NCBI GenBank assembly: GCA_020026415.1 | Contig: JAHHQL010000002.1 | Coordinates: forward strand, 62,001 to 126,000 | Source of the DNA: Alistipes sp. | Lineage (GTDB): Bacteria; Bacteroidota; Bacteroidia; Bacteroidales; Rikenellaceae | DNA: 64,000 nucleotides | Direction: 5' to 3' | Shown here: piece after piece, positions 20,033 through 28,846 of the stretch | Layout of the letters: each line of letters starts with the position of its first letter | How positions within the stretch are numbered: the stretch's first letter is position 1 | Translations under genes and position numbers: made by a program | Notes under the pieces: model-generated | What the model saw: the letters and a program-made list of their open reading frames with translations, nothing else | What the model was told of the DNA's origin: nothing | The model's database searches: none

Positions 20033-20857
20033 TTATTTTTTAAGCAGGTTGATGATTTGATCGCGGTGGTCGATCGTGGCGTTGAACAAAAGTTCGATGT
20101 CGGGTTGCGACTCTTCGCCCCGGTTTTCCATCAGGGCAAAGGTGCCCGTCGGGGTCTGTTGGGTGAAGATGGGCGCCTCGCCGGCCACGGGACGGCCGAA
20201 CGTGAAACGCTGTCCGAGTTCCTCGATCGGGGAGTTGAGGATGAGACCTTTCTCGTCGAGCATGATCACGTTGTCGATCAGCGATTCGATCTCCTTGACC
20301 TGATGGGTGGAGATGATGATCGTACGCTCCTCGGTCTGCACCTCGGCCACCAAACGACGGAAAGCGGCTTTCGAGGGAATGTCGAGTCCGTTGGTCGGCT
20401 CGTCCATAATGAGGTAGGGCGTGTTGCAGGCCAGGGCGAAGGCCATGTAGGCGCGTTTGCGAAGACCCATCGACATTTTGCGGAACGATTGGCGGGGATC
20501 GATCTCCATGATTTGGCAGAAGCGTTTGAAGTCCTCCGCGGAGAAATTCGGGTAGTAGGGTGCGGTCGTTCGGGCGTAACATTCGAGCGAAACCGTCGGC
20601 AACCAGATCTCCTCGGAAAGGAACATGATGTTGGAAAGGAAGCCGACTTTACGGTCGTGGGGCTTGTAGCCGTCCACCGAAATGTTGCCCGAGGTGGGGT
20701 TCAAAAGACCGCAAATCAATTTCAGAAGGGTCGTTTTACCCACACCGTTACATCCGAACAAGCCGTGCGTATGTCCCTCGGTAATCGTGAGGCCGAGGTC
20801 GCGGAATACCTCCTGACGGGAGGAATAACCGTAGGTAAGATTAGTAATTTGGATCAT
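20033..20857 (-). CDS. ABC transporter ATP-binding protein
   Basis: A 274-residue ATPase of the ABC-2 export type. Walker A is FGCNGVGKTTLL near residue 34, Walker B is YLIMDEPTNGLD, and the switch is IISTHQVKEI. The signature motif is unusual: MSMGLRKRAYMA in place of LSGGQ-type, as in other YtrB-like ATPases. The C-terminal 70 residues form a small extra domain. First gene of the four-gene leftward operon, read from the promoter at 20950-20920. Confidence 0.9.
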   Translation of the reverse strand: MIQITNLTYGYSSRQEVFRDLGLTITEGHTHGLFGCNGVGKTTLLKLICGLLNPTSGNISVDGYKPHDRKVGFLSNIMFLSEEIWLPTVSLECYARTTAPYYPNFSAEDFKRFCQIMEIDPRQSFRKMSMGLRKRAYMAFALACNTPYLIMDEPTNGLDIPSKAAFRRLVAEVQTEERTIIISTHQVKEIESLIDNVIMLDEKGLILNSPIEELGQRFTFGRPVAGEAPIFTQQTPTGTFALMENRGEESQPDIELLFNATIDHRDQIINLLKK

Positions 20858-20888
20858 GGACTTTTTATTTTTAGAGGTTTGTTTTTGC

Positions 20889-20910
20889 TGTATTGGTGTA
20901 TCAATGTATT
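20889..20910. promoter_or_regulatory. Three phased TGTATY repeats, candidate operator for the GntR regulator
   Basis: TGTATT (20889-20894), TGTATC (20897-20902) and TGTATT (20905-20910) recur every 8 bases. They start about 10 bases past the -7 box at 20927-20920, so they cover the transcription start and early leader, where a bound repressor would block the operon. The operator role is inferred. Confidence 0.45.
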
Positions 20911-20919
20911 AACACACTG

Positions 20920-20950
20920 CAAATGTAAGCAAAAATTCTTCCCTTCCAAA
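20920..20950 (-). promoter_or_regulatory. Promoter of the ABC-GntR operon
   Basis: On the minus strand TTTG (20950-20947) and TACATTTG (20927-20920) with 19 bases between, a perfect match to the Bacteroidota consensus. Confidence 0.8.
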
Positions 20951-20995
20951 TTTTTTTTGAAAAAAAGTGCGGCAGCGGGGGATTACCTATAAATA

Positions 20996-21030
20996 AAAAG
21001 GGGAACGGACTTGGCCGCTCCCCTTTTTTA
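20996..21030. terminator. Terminator of ung
   Basis: AAAAAGGGGA with nearby CGG pairs with CCG and TCCCCTTTTT, with A and T runs on both sides. It lies 17 bases past the ung stop codon and can act in both directions. Confidence 0.75.
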
Positions 21031-21046
21031 TGGGTTGTCGGGTGTA

Positions 21047-21709
21047 TTACCACACGATGGGGTCTTTGCCGATGCTTTGGAGGTAGGCGTTGGCCTGCGT
21101 GAAGTGGTGACAACCGAAAAATCCGCGATAAACCGACAGGGGCGACGGGTGTACGGCCTTGAGGATGCAGTTGTTCTTCGGGTCGGCGATCGCACCTTTA
21201 CGCTGGGCGTAACTGCCCCAGAGCATATAGACGATGCCCTGTTTATGTTCCGATACGGCCTTTACGACGGCATCCGTAAAGCGTTCCCAACCGTGACCCG
21301 CATGGGAGGCGGCCTCGTGTTCGCGGACGGTAAGGACGGAGTTCAGGAGCAGCACGCCCTGTGCTGCCCAGCGGTCGAGGTTTCCCGATGCGGGGATCGG
21401 TGCGCCCGTATCATCGTGTACTTCCTTGAAGATATTTTTCAAAGAAGGGGGGAACGGCACGCCGTCACCCACCGAGAAGCACAGTCCGTTTGCCTGTCCC
21501 GGGCCGTGGTAGGGGTCCTGACCGATGATGACCACCTTCAGGCGGTCGAAGGGGCATTTGTCAAACGCGCGGAAAATGTTGCTGCCCCGCGGGTAGATGC
21601 GGTGCGTGGCGTATTCCGCCTTGACAAAACGAACCAGTTCTTCGAAATAGGGTTTGTCTAACTCTTCGGAAAGCAACGCTTTCCAATCGGGGGCCATTTT
21701 TACTTCCAT
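21047..21709 (-). CDS. ung: Uracil-DNA glycosylase
   Basis: A 220-residue family 1 UDG that removes uracil from DNA to start base excision repair. The water-activating motif is GQDPYHG (catalytic Asp65). The uracil-binding motif is LLLNSVLTVRE, and the DNA-intercalation loop is HPSPLSVYRGF. The length matches the family. A single-gene unit. Confidence 0.97.
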   Translation of the reverse strand: MEVKMAPDWKALLSEELDKPYFEELVRFVKAEYATHRIYPRGSNIFRAFDKCPFDRLKVVIIGQDPYHGPGQANGLCFSVGDGVPFPPSLKNIFKEVHDDTGAPIPASGNLDRWAAQGVLLLNSVLTVREHEAASHAGHGWERFTDAVVKAVSEHKQGIVYMLWGSYAQRKGAIADPKNNCILKAVHPSPLSVYRGFFGCHHFTQANAYLQSIGKDPIVW

Positions 21710-21974
21710 CGTTTCCTTGTATGTTGTTCGGTTGTGGGGAGCATAATCATTTTCTAACCCCGATTGTCACTGATTTTGACAATCCCTCCGAACCTCCCTT
21801 TATGAAGCGGGGAGGCGGGGAGGGGGCGGCTGCTCCCACGTTTTGTTCATCTTTATTCCTTCGGAAGGTCGTTTTGATCGCCTTTTGCAAAGGATTTATT
21901 TTCCAAAAGTACGCAAAAATCGCGATTATTCGCGTATCTTTGTGTGAAATAAAAAAGAGTAACAGATCTGTTTC

Positions 21975-23038
21975 ATGAAAAAAAGACTCCTTTTCTTGAT
22001 TTTGCTCTTGCCCCTCATGTGGGGCTGTTCGCGCGAGGACGAGTCGCAGAAAATTCGCAACGTGATCTTTATGATCGGTGACGGCATGGGATTGAGTTCT
22101 GTGTCGATGTTGCAGGTGGAGAACGAGTTCCGTCCCACATCGTTCGATCGTGCTCAGGGCATTGCGCTCACCACAACCCGTTCGCTGAATAACCGTGTGA
22201 CCGATTCGGCGGCTGCCGGTACGGCTCTTGCTTCGGTCGGAAACCCGACGGAACGCCCTGCGAATCCATGATCGTCAAAGCCTCGAAAAAGGGAATGCAG
22301 ACGGGTATCGTGGTTACTTCTTCGCTGCAACACGCCACGCCCGGAGCCTTTTATGCTCATGTGAAATATCGGCGTATGCCCAAGGAAATCACAGCCGACA
22401 TGTTGCGCAGCAATGTCGATTTGCTGGTGGGCGGCGGTCGCCGTTGGCTGATCGACACCTGCGGGGAGGGGGACAGTTACCTCGATGCCTTTGCCCGCAG
22501 GGGGTATCGCGTGGTGGGTGATCTGGAGGCGTTGGAACAGATTGATTCGGACCGCGTGTTGGCGGTCATGGCCGATCGGCATCTGCCTAAGGCTGCCGAG
22601 CGAGGCGATTACCTGCCGCGTGCCGTGGCAAAGTCGCTCGACATCCTTCAGAAACGTGCCGGAAAGGACGGATTCCTTCTGATGGTCGAAGGGTCGCAGG
22701 TCGATAAGGCGGGACATAAGAACAATTTGGAGTGGCTCATCGACGAGATGCGCGATTTTGACAAGGCGGTCGGGGAGGCGATGGATTTTGCCGACCGTAC
22801 ACCCGGTACACTGGTTGTCGTCACTGCCGATCACGAAACGGGCGGACTGACGATCCCCGCGTTCGATTCGGATTTCATCTGCCCCGCCAACGGCATCAAC
22901 TATCAATTTTCGACCAAGGGGCATACGGGAACGATGGTGCCCGTCTATCTCTACGGAACAGGATTCGAGCAGATCCGCGGCGTGATGGACAATACGGATC
23001 TTGCCAAGAAGATCATGTCGATTCTGGAGTTGGAGTAA
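21975..23038 (+). pseudogene. Alkaline phosphatase, split by a frameshifting deletion
   Basis: The N-terminal part (21975-22271) has a lipoprotein signal (Cys18), the metal site MIGDGMG and the nucleophile motif VTDSAAAGTA (Ser78). It then runs out of frame to a TGA at 22269. The rest of the enzyme is in another frame: upstream of ATG 22268 that frame reads FGRKPDGTPCES, then runs to 23038 with MVEGSQVDKAGHKNN and the metal-binding TADHETGG. Compared with family members about eight residues are also missing at the join. A deletion of about 25 bases between two CCGAC copies would explain both. Nucleophile and metal ligands sit on different fragments, so activity is unlikely unless translation is rescued; the stop and the next ATG overlap as ATGA. 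An assembly error is possible. A TATCTTTG box lies at 21935-21942. Confidence 0.85.
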
Positions 23039-23055
23039 CCTCCCGTCCGATCAAA

Positions 23056-23096
23056 TAAAAAGAGCATAACCCATAGAAAGGTTATGCTCTTTTTTT
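23056..23096. terminator. Bidirectional terminator
   Basis: A perfect 15-bp stem (AAAAAGAGCATAACC and complement) with A and T runs on both sides. It separates the phosphatase remnant from the convergent nitroreductase. Confidence 0.9.
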
Positions 23097-23113
23097 ATGG
23101 GGAAAACGCCCGA

Positions 23114-23632
23114 TCAGAACTTGTCGTAGAAAACGGTTTCGGCGAGCGGTTTACGGGTCGTGTCGTGACGGTCGGCCGACAGGGGCTCTTCGGAGGTGTA
23201 ACCCAGAAGCAACAGGTTCACGGGAACGATGCCTTCGGGCAGGTCGAACTCCTGACGCACGATCTCCGGTTTGAAACAGCATACCCACAATGAGTTGATG
23301 CCCAGCGACTGAGCCTCCATCATCATGTGGTCGGTGACGATCGTGGCGTCGATCACGCCCGAATTCATGCCGTCGTATTTGCGTACCCATGCTTCGCGTT
23401 CATTGACGCACACCAACAGTGCCACGGGAGCCTTGAAGTCGCGTGTGCAACGGGTCAGTCGTTCCAATCCTTCGGGTGTGTCGATCACCAGTACGCGCTG
23501 CGGCTGGAAGTTTACCGCCGTCGGGGCAACACGTCCCGCTTCCAGAATGCGGGCGAGTTTTTCGGGTTCGATCTTGCGATCGGTGTAGGTGCGGCAGGCA
23601 TACCGCTCTTTGGCCAATTGAAGAAAATCCAT
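23114..23632 (-). CDS. Nitroreductase family FMN-dependent oxidoreductase
   Basis: A 172-residue flavoprotein. FMN phosphate contacts are the N-terminal RYACRTYTDRKI (R-x-R/C-T-x pattern), and APTAVNFQPQRVLVI is the second FMN-binding stretch. The C-terminal VPVNLLLLGYTSEEP and SADRHDTTRKPL complete the fold. It is one of the short nitroreductases of anaerobes, which use NAD(P)H to reduce quinones or nitro groups; the natural substrate is unknown. Single-gene unit. Confidence 0.9.
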   Translation of the reverse strand: MDFLQLAKERYACRTYTDRKIEPEKLARILEAGRVAPTAVNFQPQRVLVIDTPEGLERLTRCTRDFKAPVALLVCVNEREAWVRKYDGMNSGVIDATIVTDHMMMEAQSLGINSLWVCCFKPEIVRQEFDLPEGIVPVNLLLLGYTSEEPLSADRHDTTRKPLAETVFYDKF

Positions 23633-23796
23633 GATGACGTGTTTTTATAATTTTGTCGTAAAGATAACGCTTTTTTCCAAATCTGCGATCTGCCGCCGGA
23701 ACGATTTTTTTTCGGAGCAGGGGTGCGGAGCGGACGAAAGCGAATATTTGATAAATGCAATAAATTCGCCACATGATAAAGAAATAAGGGGGAAAA

Positions 23797-23827
23797 TTCG
23801 ATTCTTCACGAATAAATCTTAACTTTG
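23797..23827 (+). promoter_or_regulatory. Promoter of the tricorn-like protease
   Basis: TTCG (23797-23800) and TAACTTTG (23820-23827), 19 bases apart, 23 bases before the start codon. Confidence 0.6.
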
Positions 23828-23850
23828 TATGTTATTTTAACCATGAGCCT

Positions 23851-26800
23851 ATGAAATTATTGACAGTTCTGGCTTCGACACTCATGTTGTCGTCCAGTGT
23901 TTTTGCGGCCAACGAAGATCCCCTGTGGATGCGTTATCCGCAGATCTCACCCGACGGTGAGACTATTGCATTCACCTACAAAGGTGATATTTTTACCGTT
24001 CCCGCGACCGGCGGTCGTGCCGAGCAACTGACCTCGCATCCGGGTTTGGATACCCGTCCGATCTGGTCGCCCGACGGAAAGAAGATTGCGTTCGCTTCGA
24101 ACCGCGAAGGCAGTTTTGATATTTATGTGGTGGGGCGTGAAGGCGGTGCTCCGACGCGTTTGACGACCCATTCGGGTTCGGAAATGCCCGAATTGTTCGT
24201 GGATAACGACCACGTGCTGTTCAAGGCGTGGATCATGCCCGATGTGAAGGACAGCCAGTTCCCCTCTGGTCTGTTTGCCCAGATCTACAAGGTCGATCTG
24301 AAGGGCGGCCGTCCCGAAATGTTCTCGGCACTGGCCATGGAGAGCCTCTCGATGAACAAGAAGGGCGAGTTGCTGTATCAGGACATCAAGGGTTATGAGG
24401 ATCCGTGGCGTAAGCACCACACCTCGTCGATTGCCCGCGATATCTGGATGCGTTCCAACGACAAATTTACGAAGATCACCTCGTTCCGCGGTGAGGATCG
24501 CAACCCCGTGTGGACTCCCGAAGAGGACGGATTCTTCTACCTGAGCGAGGAGAACGGTTCGTTCAACGTCTATCGTTCGAGCCTCGACGGCAAAAACAAG
24601 AAACAACTCACCTCGTTTACGAAGAACCCCGTGCGTTTCCTCTCGTCGGACAAGAGCGGAAACCTCTGCTTCGGTTACAACGGTGAGATCTATACGATGA
24701 AACAGGGCGCAAAACCCCGGAAGGTGGATATTCGCATCGTGTCGGATGTGATCGAACCCGATCAGGTTCCCATGACCATGATGCGTGCGGCCAGCGAAAT
24801 CGCCGTGTCGCCCGACGGTAAGGAGGTTGCCTTCATCCTGCGTGGCGATGTGTATGTGACCGCCACCGATTATTCGACCACCAAGCGCATCACCGACACG
24901 CCTCAGCAGGAGCGCGATCTGAGTTTTGCACCCGACGGTCGTTCGATCGTTTACTCGTCGGAGCGCGACGGGGTATGGGGTATCTACAAGACCGATCTGG
25001 TTCGTGACGAGGACAAGATGTTCTCCTATGCACACGAACTCAAGGAGGAGGTGCTTGTCCTGAGCGACAAACCTTCGTTCCAGCCTGCCGTATCGCCCGA
25101 CGGTAAGGAGGTCGCCTTCTTGGAGAACCGTACGACGCTGCGTGTCATCAACCTCAAATCGAAGAAAGTGCGCACGGTACTCGACGGCAAGTTCAACTAC
25201 TCGTATGCCGACGGTGATCAGGATTACCAGTGGTCGCCCGACAGCAAGTGGTTCCTTTCGCAGTACATCGGCGTAGGCGGATGGCAGAACACCGACATCG
25301 TACTGGTTAAGGCCGACGGCAGCGGTGAGATGACCAACCTCACGGAGAGCGGTTATGTGGATGCCAACGCCAAGTGGGTGCTCGACGGTAAGGCCATGCT
25401 CTGGTCGTCGGATCGTGCGGGTTACCGCAGCCACGGCAGTTGGGGAGCGCAGCGCGATTACTATATCATGTTCTTCGACGGTGAGGCTTACGACAAGTTC
25501 TGCATGTCGAAGGAGGAATTGAACCTCTTGGAGGAGCATGAGCGTTACGTCAAGGAGCAGAAGGAGAAGGCTGAAAAAGAGAAGGCCGAGAAGGAGAAGA
25601 AGTCGAAGAAAGACGACAAGAAAGATAAGAAGGCCGACAAGAAGAAGGCCGAGGAGCCCGAATTGAAATTCGACTTGGAGAACCGTCGTCACCGCATCCT
25701 GCGTCTGACGCCCAACTCGTCGTTCTTGGGCGATGCTTACCTGAACAAGGCCGGAGACAAGATTTACTATTGCGCCGCATTCGAATCCGGGTTCGATCTG
25801 TGGATGGCCGATTTGAAGGAGTTCAACACGCGCCTTTTGATCAAGGGTATCGGTGGCGGAAGCCTCAAGACCGACAAGAAGGGCAACGACCTGTATATGG
25901 TAGCCGGTGGTCAGATCAAGAAGATCTCGCTGGCGAACAATCAGGTGAAACCCATTTCGTTCTCGGCCGATTTCATGTATCGTCCCGCCGAGGAGCGCGA
26001 ATACATTTTCAACCACGCATGGCGTCAGGTACTCGACAAGTTCTATGATCCGAAAATCCACGGCATCGACTGGGAAGGCTACAAGAAGGAGTACTCGAAG
26101 TTCCTGAAACACATCAACAACAATGTCGATTTCGCAGAGATGTTGTCGGAGATGCTCGGTGAGTTGAACGCTTCGCACACGGGTGCTTCGGCACGCATGG
26201 GCGGTCGCGGTGTTCAGACGGCCGAACTGGGTGCGTTCTACGATCAGGAGTACAAGGGTGACGGTCTGAAGATCGTTGAGATCATCGACCGCGGTCCGCT
26301 GACCAACGCCAAGACCAAGATCAAGGAGGGTTCGGTGATCGAGAAGATCGACGGCAAACTCATCGAGAAGGGCAAGGATTACTATCCGCTGCTCGGCAAC
26401 AAGGCCGGTGAGCGTGTCGTACTGACGGTTTACGATCCCGACACCAAGAAACGCTTCGAGGAAGAAGTGAAACCCATTTCGAGAGGCGGTCTGATCAACC
26501 TGCTGTATCACCGTTGGGTAGAGCAGAAACGTGAGATGGTCGAGAAACTGTCGAACGGCAAGGTCGGTTACGTACACGTTAAGGGTATGGACAGCGACAG
26601 TTTCCGCGAGGTTTATTCCGACCTGCTCGGCCGTAACCGCGACAAGGTGGCTGTGATTGTCGATACGCGTCACAACGGCGGCGGTTGGTTGCACGAGGAC
26701 CTCTGCATCCTGCTCAGCGGCGAGTTGTTCGGTACGTATGAGCCGCGCGGTCAGTATATCTCGCCCGATCCGTTCAACCGTTGGACGAAGCCTTCGTGCG

Positions 26801-27129
26801 TATTGGTTTGCGAGGACAACTACTCGAATGCACACGGTTTCCCGTGGGCTTACCAGACGCTCAAGATCGGTAAGTTGATCGGTGCTCCCGTTCCCGGTAC
26901 CATGACGGCCGTTTGGTGGGAGACGCAGATTGATCCGAGAATCGTATTCGGTATTCCGCAGGTCGGTATGAAGGATATGCAGGGCAATTACCTTGAGAAC
27001 AAGGAACTGATCCCCGACATTGAGATCTACAATGCGCCCGAATCGCAGTTGGAGGGTGAGGATGCCCAGTTGGCACGTGCCGTGAAGGAGATGCTGGCCG
27101 AGGGTGCTGCCCACCAGCAGAAGAAATAA
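23851..27129 (+). CDS. Exported tricorn-like S41 protease
   Basis: A 1092-residue protein with a signal peptide (1-19, cut after VFA). Beta-propeller repeats of the TolB/WD40-like type occupy about residues 25-560, marked by repeated S/A-PDGK motifs (SPDGETIAF, SPDGKKIAF, APDGRSIVYSS, SPDGKEVAFL). Then comes a Lys/Glu-rich segment (about 566-608), a second beta-rich part, a C1-like helical region, a PDZ domain (about 794-864) and the S41 catalytic domain. VIVDTRHNGGG is the oxyanion region, and Ser992 in DNYSNAHGFP is the likely nucleophile. It should degrade peptides in the periplasm. The domain order is that of bacterial tricorn homologues; only the charged insertion is unusual. Confidence 0.93.
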   Translation: MKLLTVLASTLMLSSSVFAANEDPLWMRYPQISPDGETIAFTYKGDIFTVPATGGRAEQLTSHPGLDTRPIWSPDGKKIAFASNREGSFDIYVVGREGGAPTRLTTHSGSEMPELFVDNDHVLFKAWIMPDVKDSQFPSGLFAQIYKVDLKGGRPEMFSALAMESLSMNKKGELLYQDIKGYEDPWRKHHTSSIARDIWMRSNDKFTKITSFRGEDRNPVWTPEEDGFFYLSEENGSFNVYRSSLDGKNKKQLTSFTKNPVRFLSSDKSGNLCFGYNGEIYTMKQGAKPRKVDIRIVSDVIEPDQVPMTMMRAASEIAVSPDGKEVAFILRGDVYVTATDYSTTKRITDTPQQERDLSFAPDGRSIVYSSERDGVWGIYKTDLVRDEDKMFSYAHELKEEVLVLSDKPSFQPAVSPDGKEVAFLENRTTLRVINLKSKKVRTVLDGKFNYSYADGDQDYQWSPDSKWFLSQYIGVGGWQNTDIVLVKADGSGEMTNLTESGYVDANAKWVLDGKAMLWSSDRAGYRSHGSWGAQRDYYIMFFDGEAYDKFCMSKEELNLLEEHERYVKEQKEKAEKEKAEKEKKSKKDDKKDKKADKKKAEEPELKFDLENRRHRILRLTPNSSFLGDAYLNKAGDKIYYCAAFESGFDLWMADLKEFNTRLLIKGIGGGSLKTDKKGNDLYMVAGGQIKKISLANNQVKPISFSADFMYRPAEEREYIFNHAWRQVLDKFYDPKIHGIDWEGYKKEYSKFLKHINNNVDFAEMLSEMLGELNASHTGASARMGGRGVQTAELGAFYDQEYKGDGLKIVEIIDRGPLTNAKTKIKEGSVIEKIDGKLIEKGKDYYPLLGNKAGERVVLTVYDPDTKKRFEEEVKPISRGGLINLLYHRWVEQKREMVEKLSNGKVGYVHVKGMDSDSFREVYSDLLGRNRDKVAVIVDTRHNGGGWLHEDLCILLSGELFGTYEPRGQYISPDPFNRWTKPSCVLVCEDNYSNAHGFPWAYQTLKIGKLIGAPVPGTMTAVWWETQIDPRIVFGIPQVGMKDMQGNYLENKELIPDIEIYNAPESQLEGEDAQLARAVKEMLAEGAAHQQKK

Positions 27130-27140
27130 GTTTCTCTTTC

Positions 27141-27180
27141 AAAGGAGGTCGAATCTTCGGATCCGGCCTCCTTTTCTTTT
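27141..27180 (+). terminator. Terminator of the protease gene
   Basis: AAAGGAGGTCGAATC pairs with GATCCGGCCTCCTTT (two G-T pairs), followed by T-rich sequence, 12 bases past the stop. Confidence 0.8.
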
Positions 27181-27190
27181 ATAGGTGTAT

Positions 27191-27227
27191 AAAAAAAGAC
27201 CCCCGACTTGTTCGGAGGTCTTTTTTC
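27191..27227 (-). terminator. Terminator of der
   Basis: AAAAGACCCCCGA pairs with TTCGGAGGTCTTTT (one mismatch/bulge), flanked by A and T runs, 17 bases past the der stop. Confidence 0.8.
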
Positions 27228-27243
27228 GTATCGTATGTTTGAT

Positions 27244-28548
27244 TTATTTCTGACGGAAATAGATCTGGATGGGTACGCCGGAGAAATCCCACTGGTTGCG
27301 GATGTTGTTTTCCAGAAAACGACGATAGGGTTCTTTGATGTACTGGGGCAGATTGACGAAGAACGCGAACTGGGGCGTCGGGGTCGGCAACTGCGTGCAG
27401 TATTTGATGCGGATGTACTTGCCCTTGGTTGCGGGGGGCGGGTAGTTCTCGATCAGGGGTAACAGATATTCGTTCAACTCGGAGGTCGAGATGCGGCGTT
27501 TGCGCGACTGATAAACGCGGATGGCCGTCTGAAGCACATCGAGGATGCGCTGCTTGTTCAAGACCGAGGTGAAGATGATCGGAATGTCGTTGAACGGCGA
27601 AAGGCGTTTTTTGAGGAACTCCGTCCACTCCTTCATCGTGTTGTTGCCCTTCTCGATCAGATCCCACTTGTTTACCACGATGACGCAGCCCTTACGGTTG
27701 CGGACGATCAGGTTGTGGATGTTCAGATCCTGCTGTTCAAGACCCTGCTGGGCATCGAGCATCAGAATGCAAACGTCGGATCCTTCGATGGCGCGGATCG
27801 AACGCATCACGGAGTAAAATTCGAGATCTTCCATCGTGCGGTTCTTCTTGCGAAGACCTGCCGTATCGACCAGATAGAAATCCATGCCGAATTTGTTGTA
27901 TCGCGTGTGGATCGAGTCGCGTGTGGTGCCTGCCATCGAGGTGACGATGTTGCGGTCGGTACCCAAAAGGGCATTGGTCAGCGATGATTTGCCGACGTTG
28001 GGTCGTCCTACGACGGTGATGCGCGGAAGATCCTCCTCCTCTTCGGCCGTGGTGTCTTCGGGGAGTTCCTTTAAGATGGCATCCATCAGATCACCCGTAC
28101 CCGTACCCGTCATCGACGAGATGCAGAAGGGGTCGCCCAGACCGAACGAATAAAATTCGGAAGCCAGAAGCACCTGATCGTTGTTGTCCACCTTGTTGCA
28201 GACCAAAATGACTTTTTTCGACGAGCGGCGCAGGATGTCGGCCATCAGGGCATCGAGGTCGGTGATTCCGGTCGAGACCTCCACTAAAAACAGGATCAGA
28301 TCGGCCTCGTCGATGGCCAGCATCACCTGACGGCGGATTTCATCTTCGAAAATATCATCGGAATTGACGGTGTAACCGCCGGTGTCGATCACCGAAAATT
28401 CGCGGCCGTTCCAGTCGGTTTTGCCGTAGTGGCGGTCGCGCGTGGTGCCTGCCGTGGAATCGACAATGGCCTTGCGTTCGCCGACCAGACGATTGAAGAG
28501 CGTCGATTTGCCCACGTTGGGGCGTCCTACAATTGCTACGAGACTCAT
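27244..28548 (-). CDS. der: Ribosome-assembly GTPase Der (EngA)
   Basis: A 434-residue GTPase with two tandem G domains and a C-terminal KH-like domain, needed for 50S subunit assembly. In G domain 1: GRPNVGKST, DTGGY and CNKVD. In G domain 2: VGRPNVGKSS, DTAGL and VNKWD. The KH-like end spans the last 80 residues. The start at 28548 (MSLVAIVGRPNVG) matches Der proteins exactly. The frame stays open for 66 codons upstream, but a promoter-like element at 28702-28671 places transcription start within that stretch. Confidence 0.97.
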   Translation of the reverse strand: MSLVAIVGRPNVGKSTLFNRLVGERKAIVDSTAGTTRDRHYGKTDWNGREFSVIDTGGYTVNSDDIFEDEIRRQVMLAIDEADLILFLVEVSTGITDLDALMADILRRSSKKVILVCNKVDNNDQVLLASEFYSFGLGDPFCISSMTGTGTGDLMDAILKELPEDTTAEEEEDLPRITVVGRPNVGKSSLTNALLGTDRNIVTSMAGTTRDSIHTRYNKFGMDFYLVDTAGLRKKNRTMEDLEFYSVMRSIRAIEGSDVCILMLDAQQGLEQQDLNIHNLIVRNRKGCVIVVNKWDLIEKGNNTMKEWTEFLKKRLSPFNDIPIIFTSVLNKQRILDVLQTAIRVYQSRKRRISTSELNEYLLPLIENYPPPATKGKYIRIKYCTQLPTPTPQFAFFVNLPQYIKEPYRRFLENNIRNQWDFSGVPIQIYFRQK

Positions 28549-28670
28549 AGTGTTGTGTTTTTCAGAATTAATAATATCCCGCAAACTTGCTCCCCTCGCG
28601 GGAGGATTCTTTGCGTAAGTGTTAAACTTCGGGTCGCCCTCATGTGTTGATATAAGGCGATTTACGGGTG

Positions 28671-28702
28671 CAAAGATAGTATATCGGCGTGCGAAAACCA
28701 AG
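28671..28702 (-). promoter_or_regulatory. Likely promoter of der
   Basis: On the minus strand CTTG (28702-28699) and TATCTTTG (28678-28671) about 20 bases apart. This gives a leader of about 115 bases, without an evident RNA fold. Confidence 0.5.
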
Positions 28703-28821
28703 CCTTTGCTGTCGTTTTTTAAGGAGAAGTGCGTTTTTCGGGGCATTTCGGGGGCGGGGAAAAGAGGACGGACGGCGTGAAAAAAGTGACGGAATCTTAT
28801 ACGATTTCCGCGAAAAAATAG

Positions 28822-28829
28822 TAACTTTG
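28822..28829 (+). promoter_or_regulatory. -7 box upstream of the MFS gene
   Basis: TAACTTTG, a full match to TAnnTTTG, 17 bases before the MFS start. No clear TTTG lies at the right distance upstream. Confidence 0.45.
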
Positions 28830-28846
28830 AAAAATCGAAAAGCAGG

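Noticed and set aside
23947..27114. 1055-codon open frame on the minus strand opposite the tricorn-like protease
   Set aside because: Antisense shadow; the + strand frame has a signal peptide, propeller repeats, PDZ and S41 motifs.
28549..28746. 66-codon N-terminal extension of Der
   Set aside because: Not found in Der proteins and a promoter-like element lies inside it.
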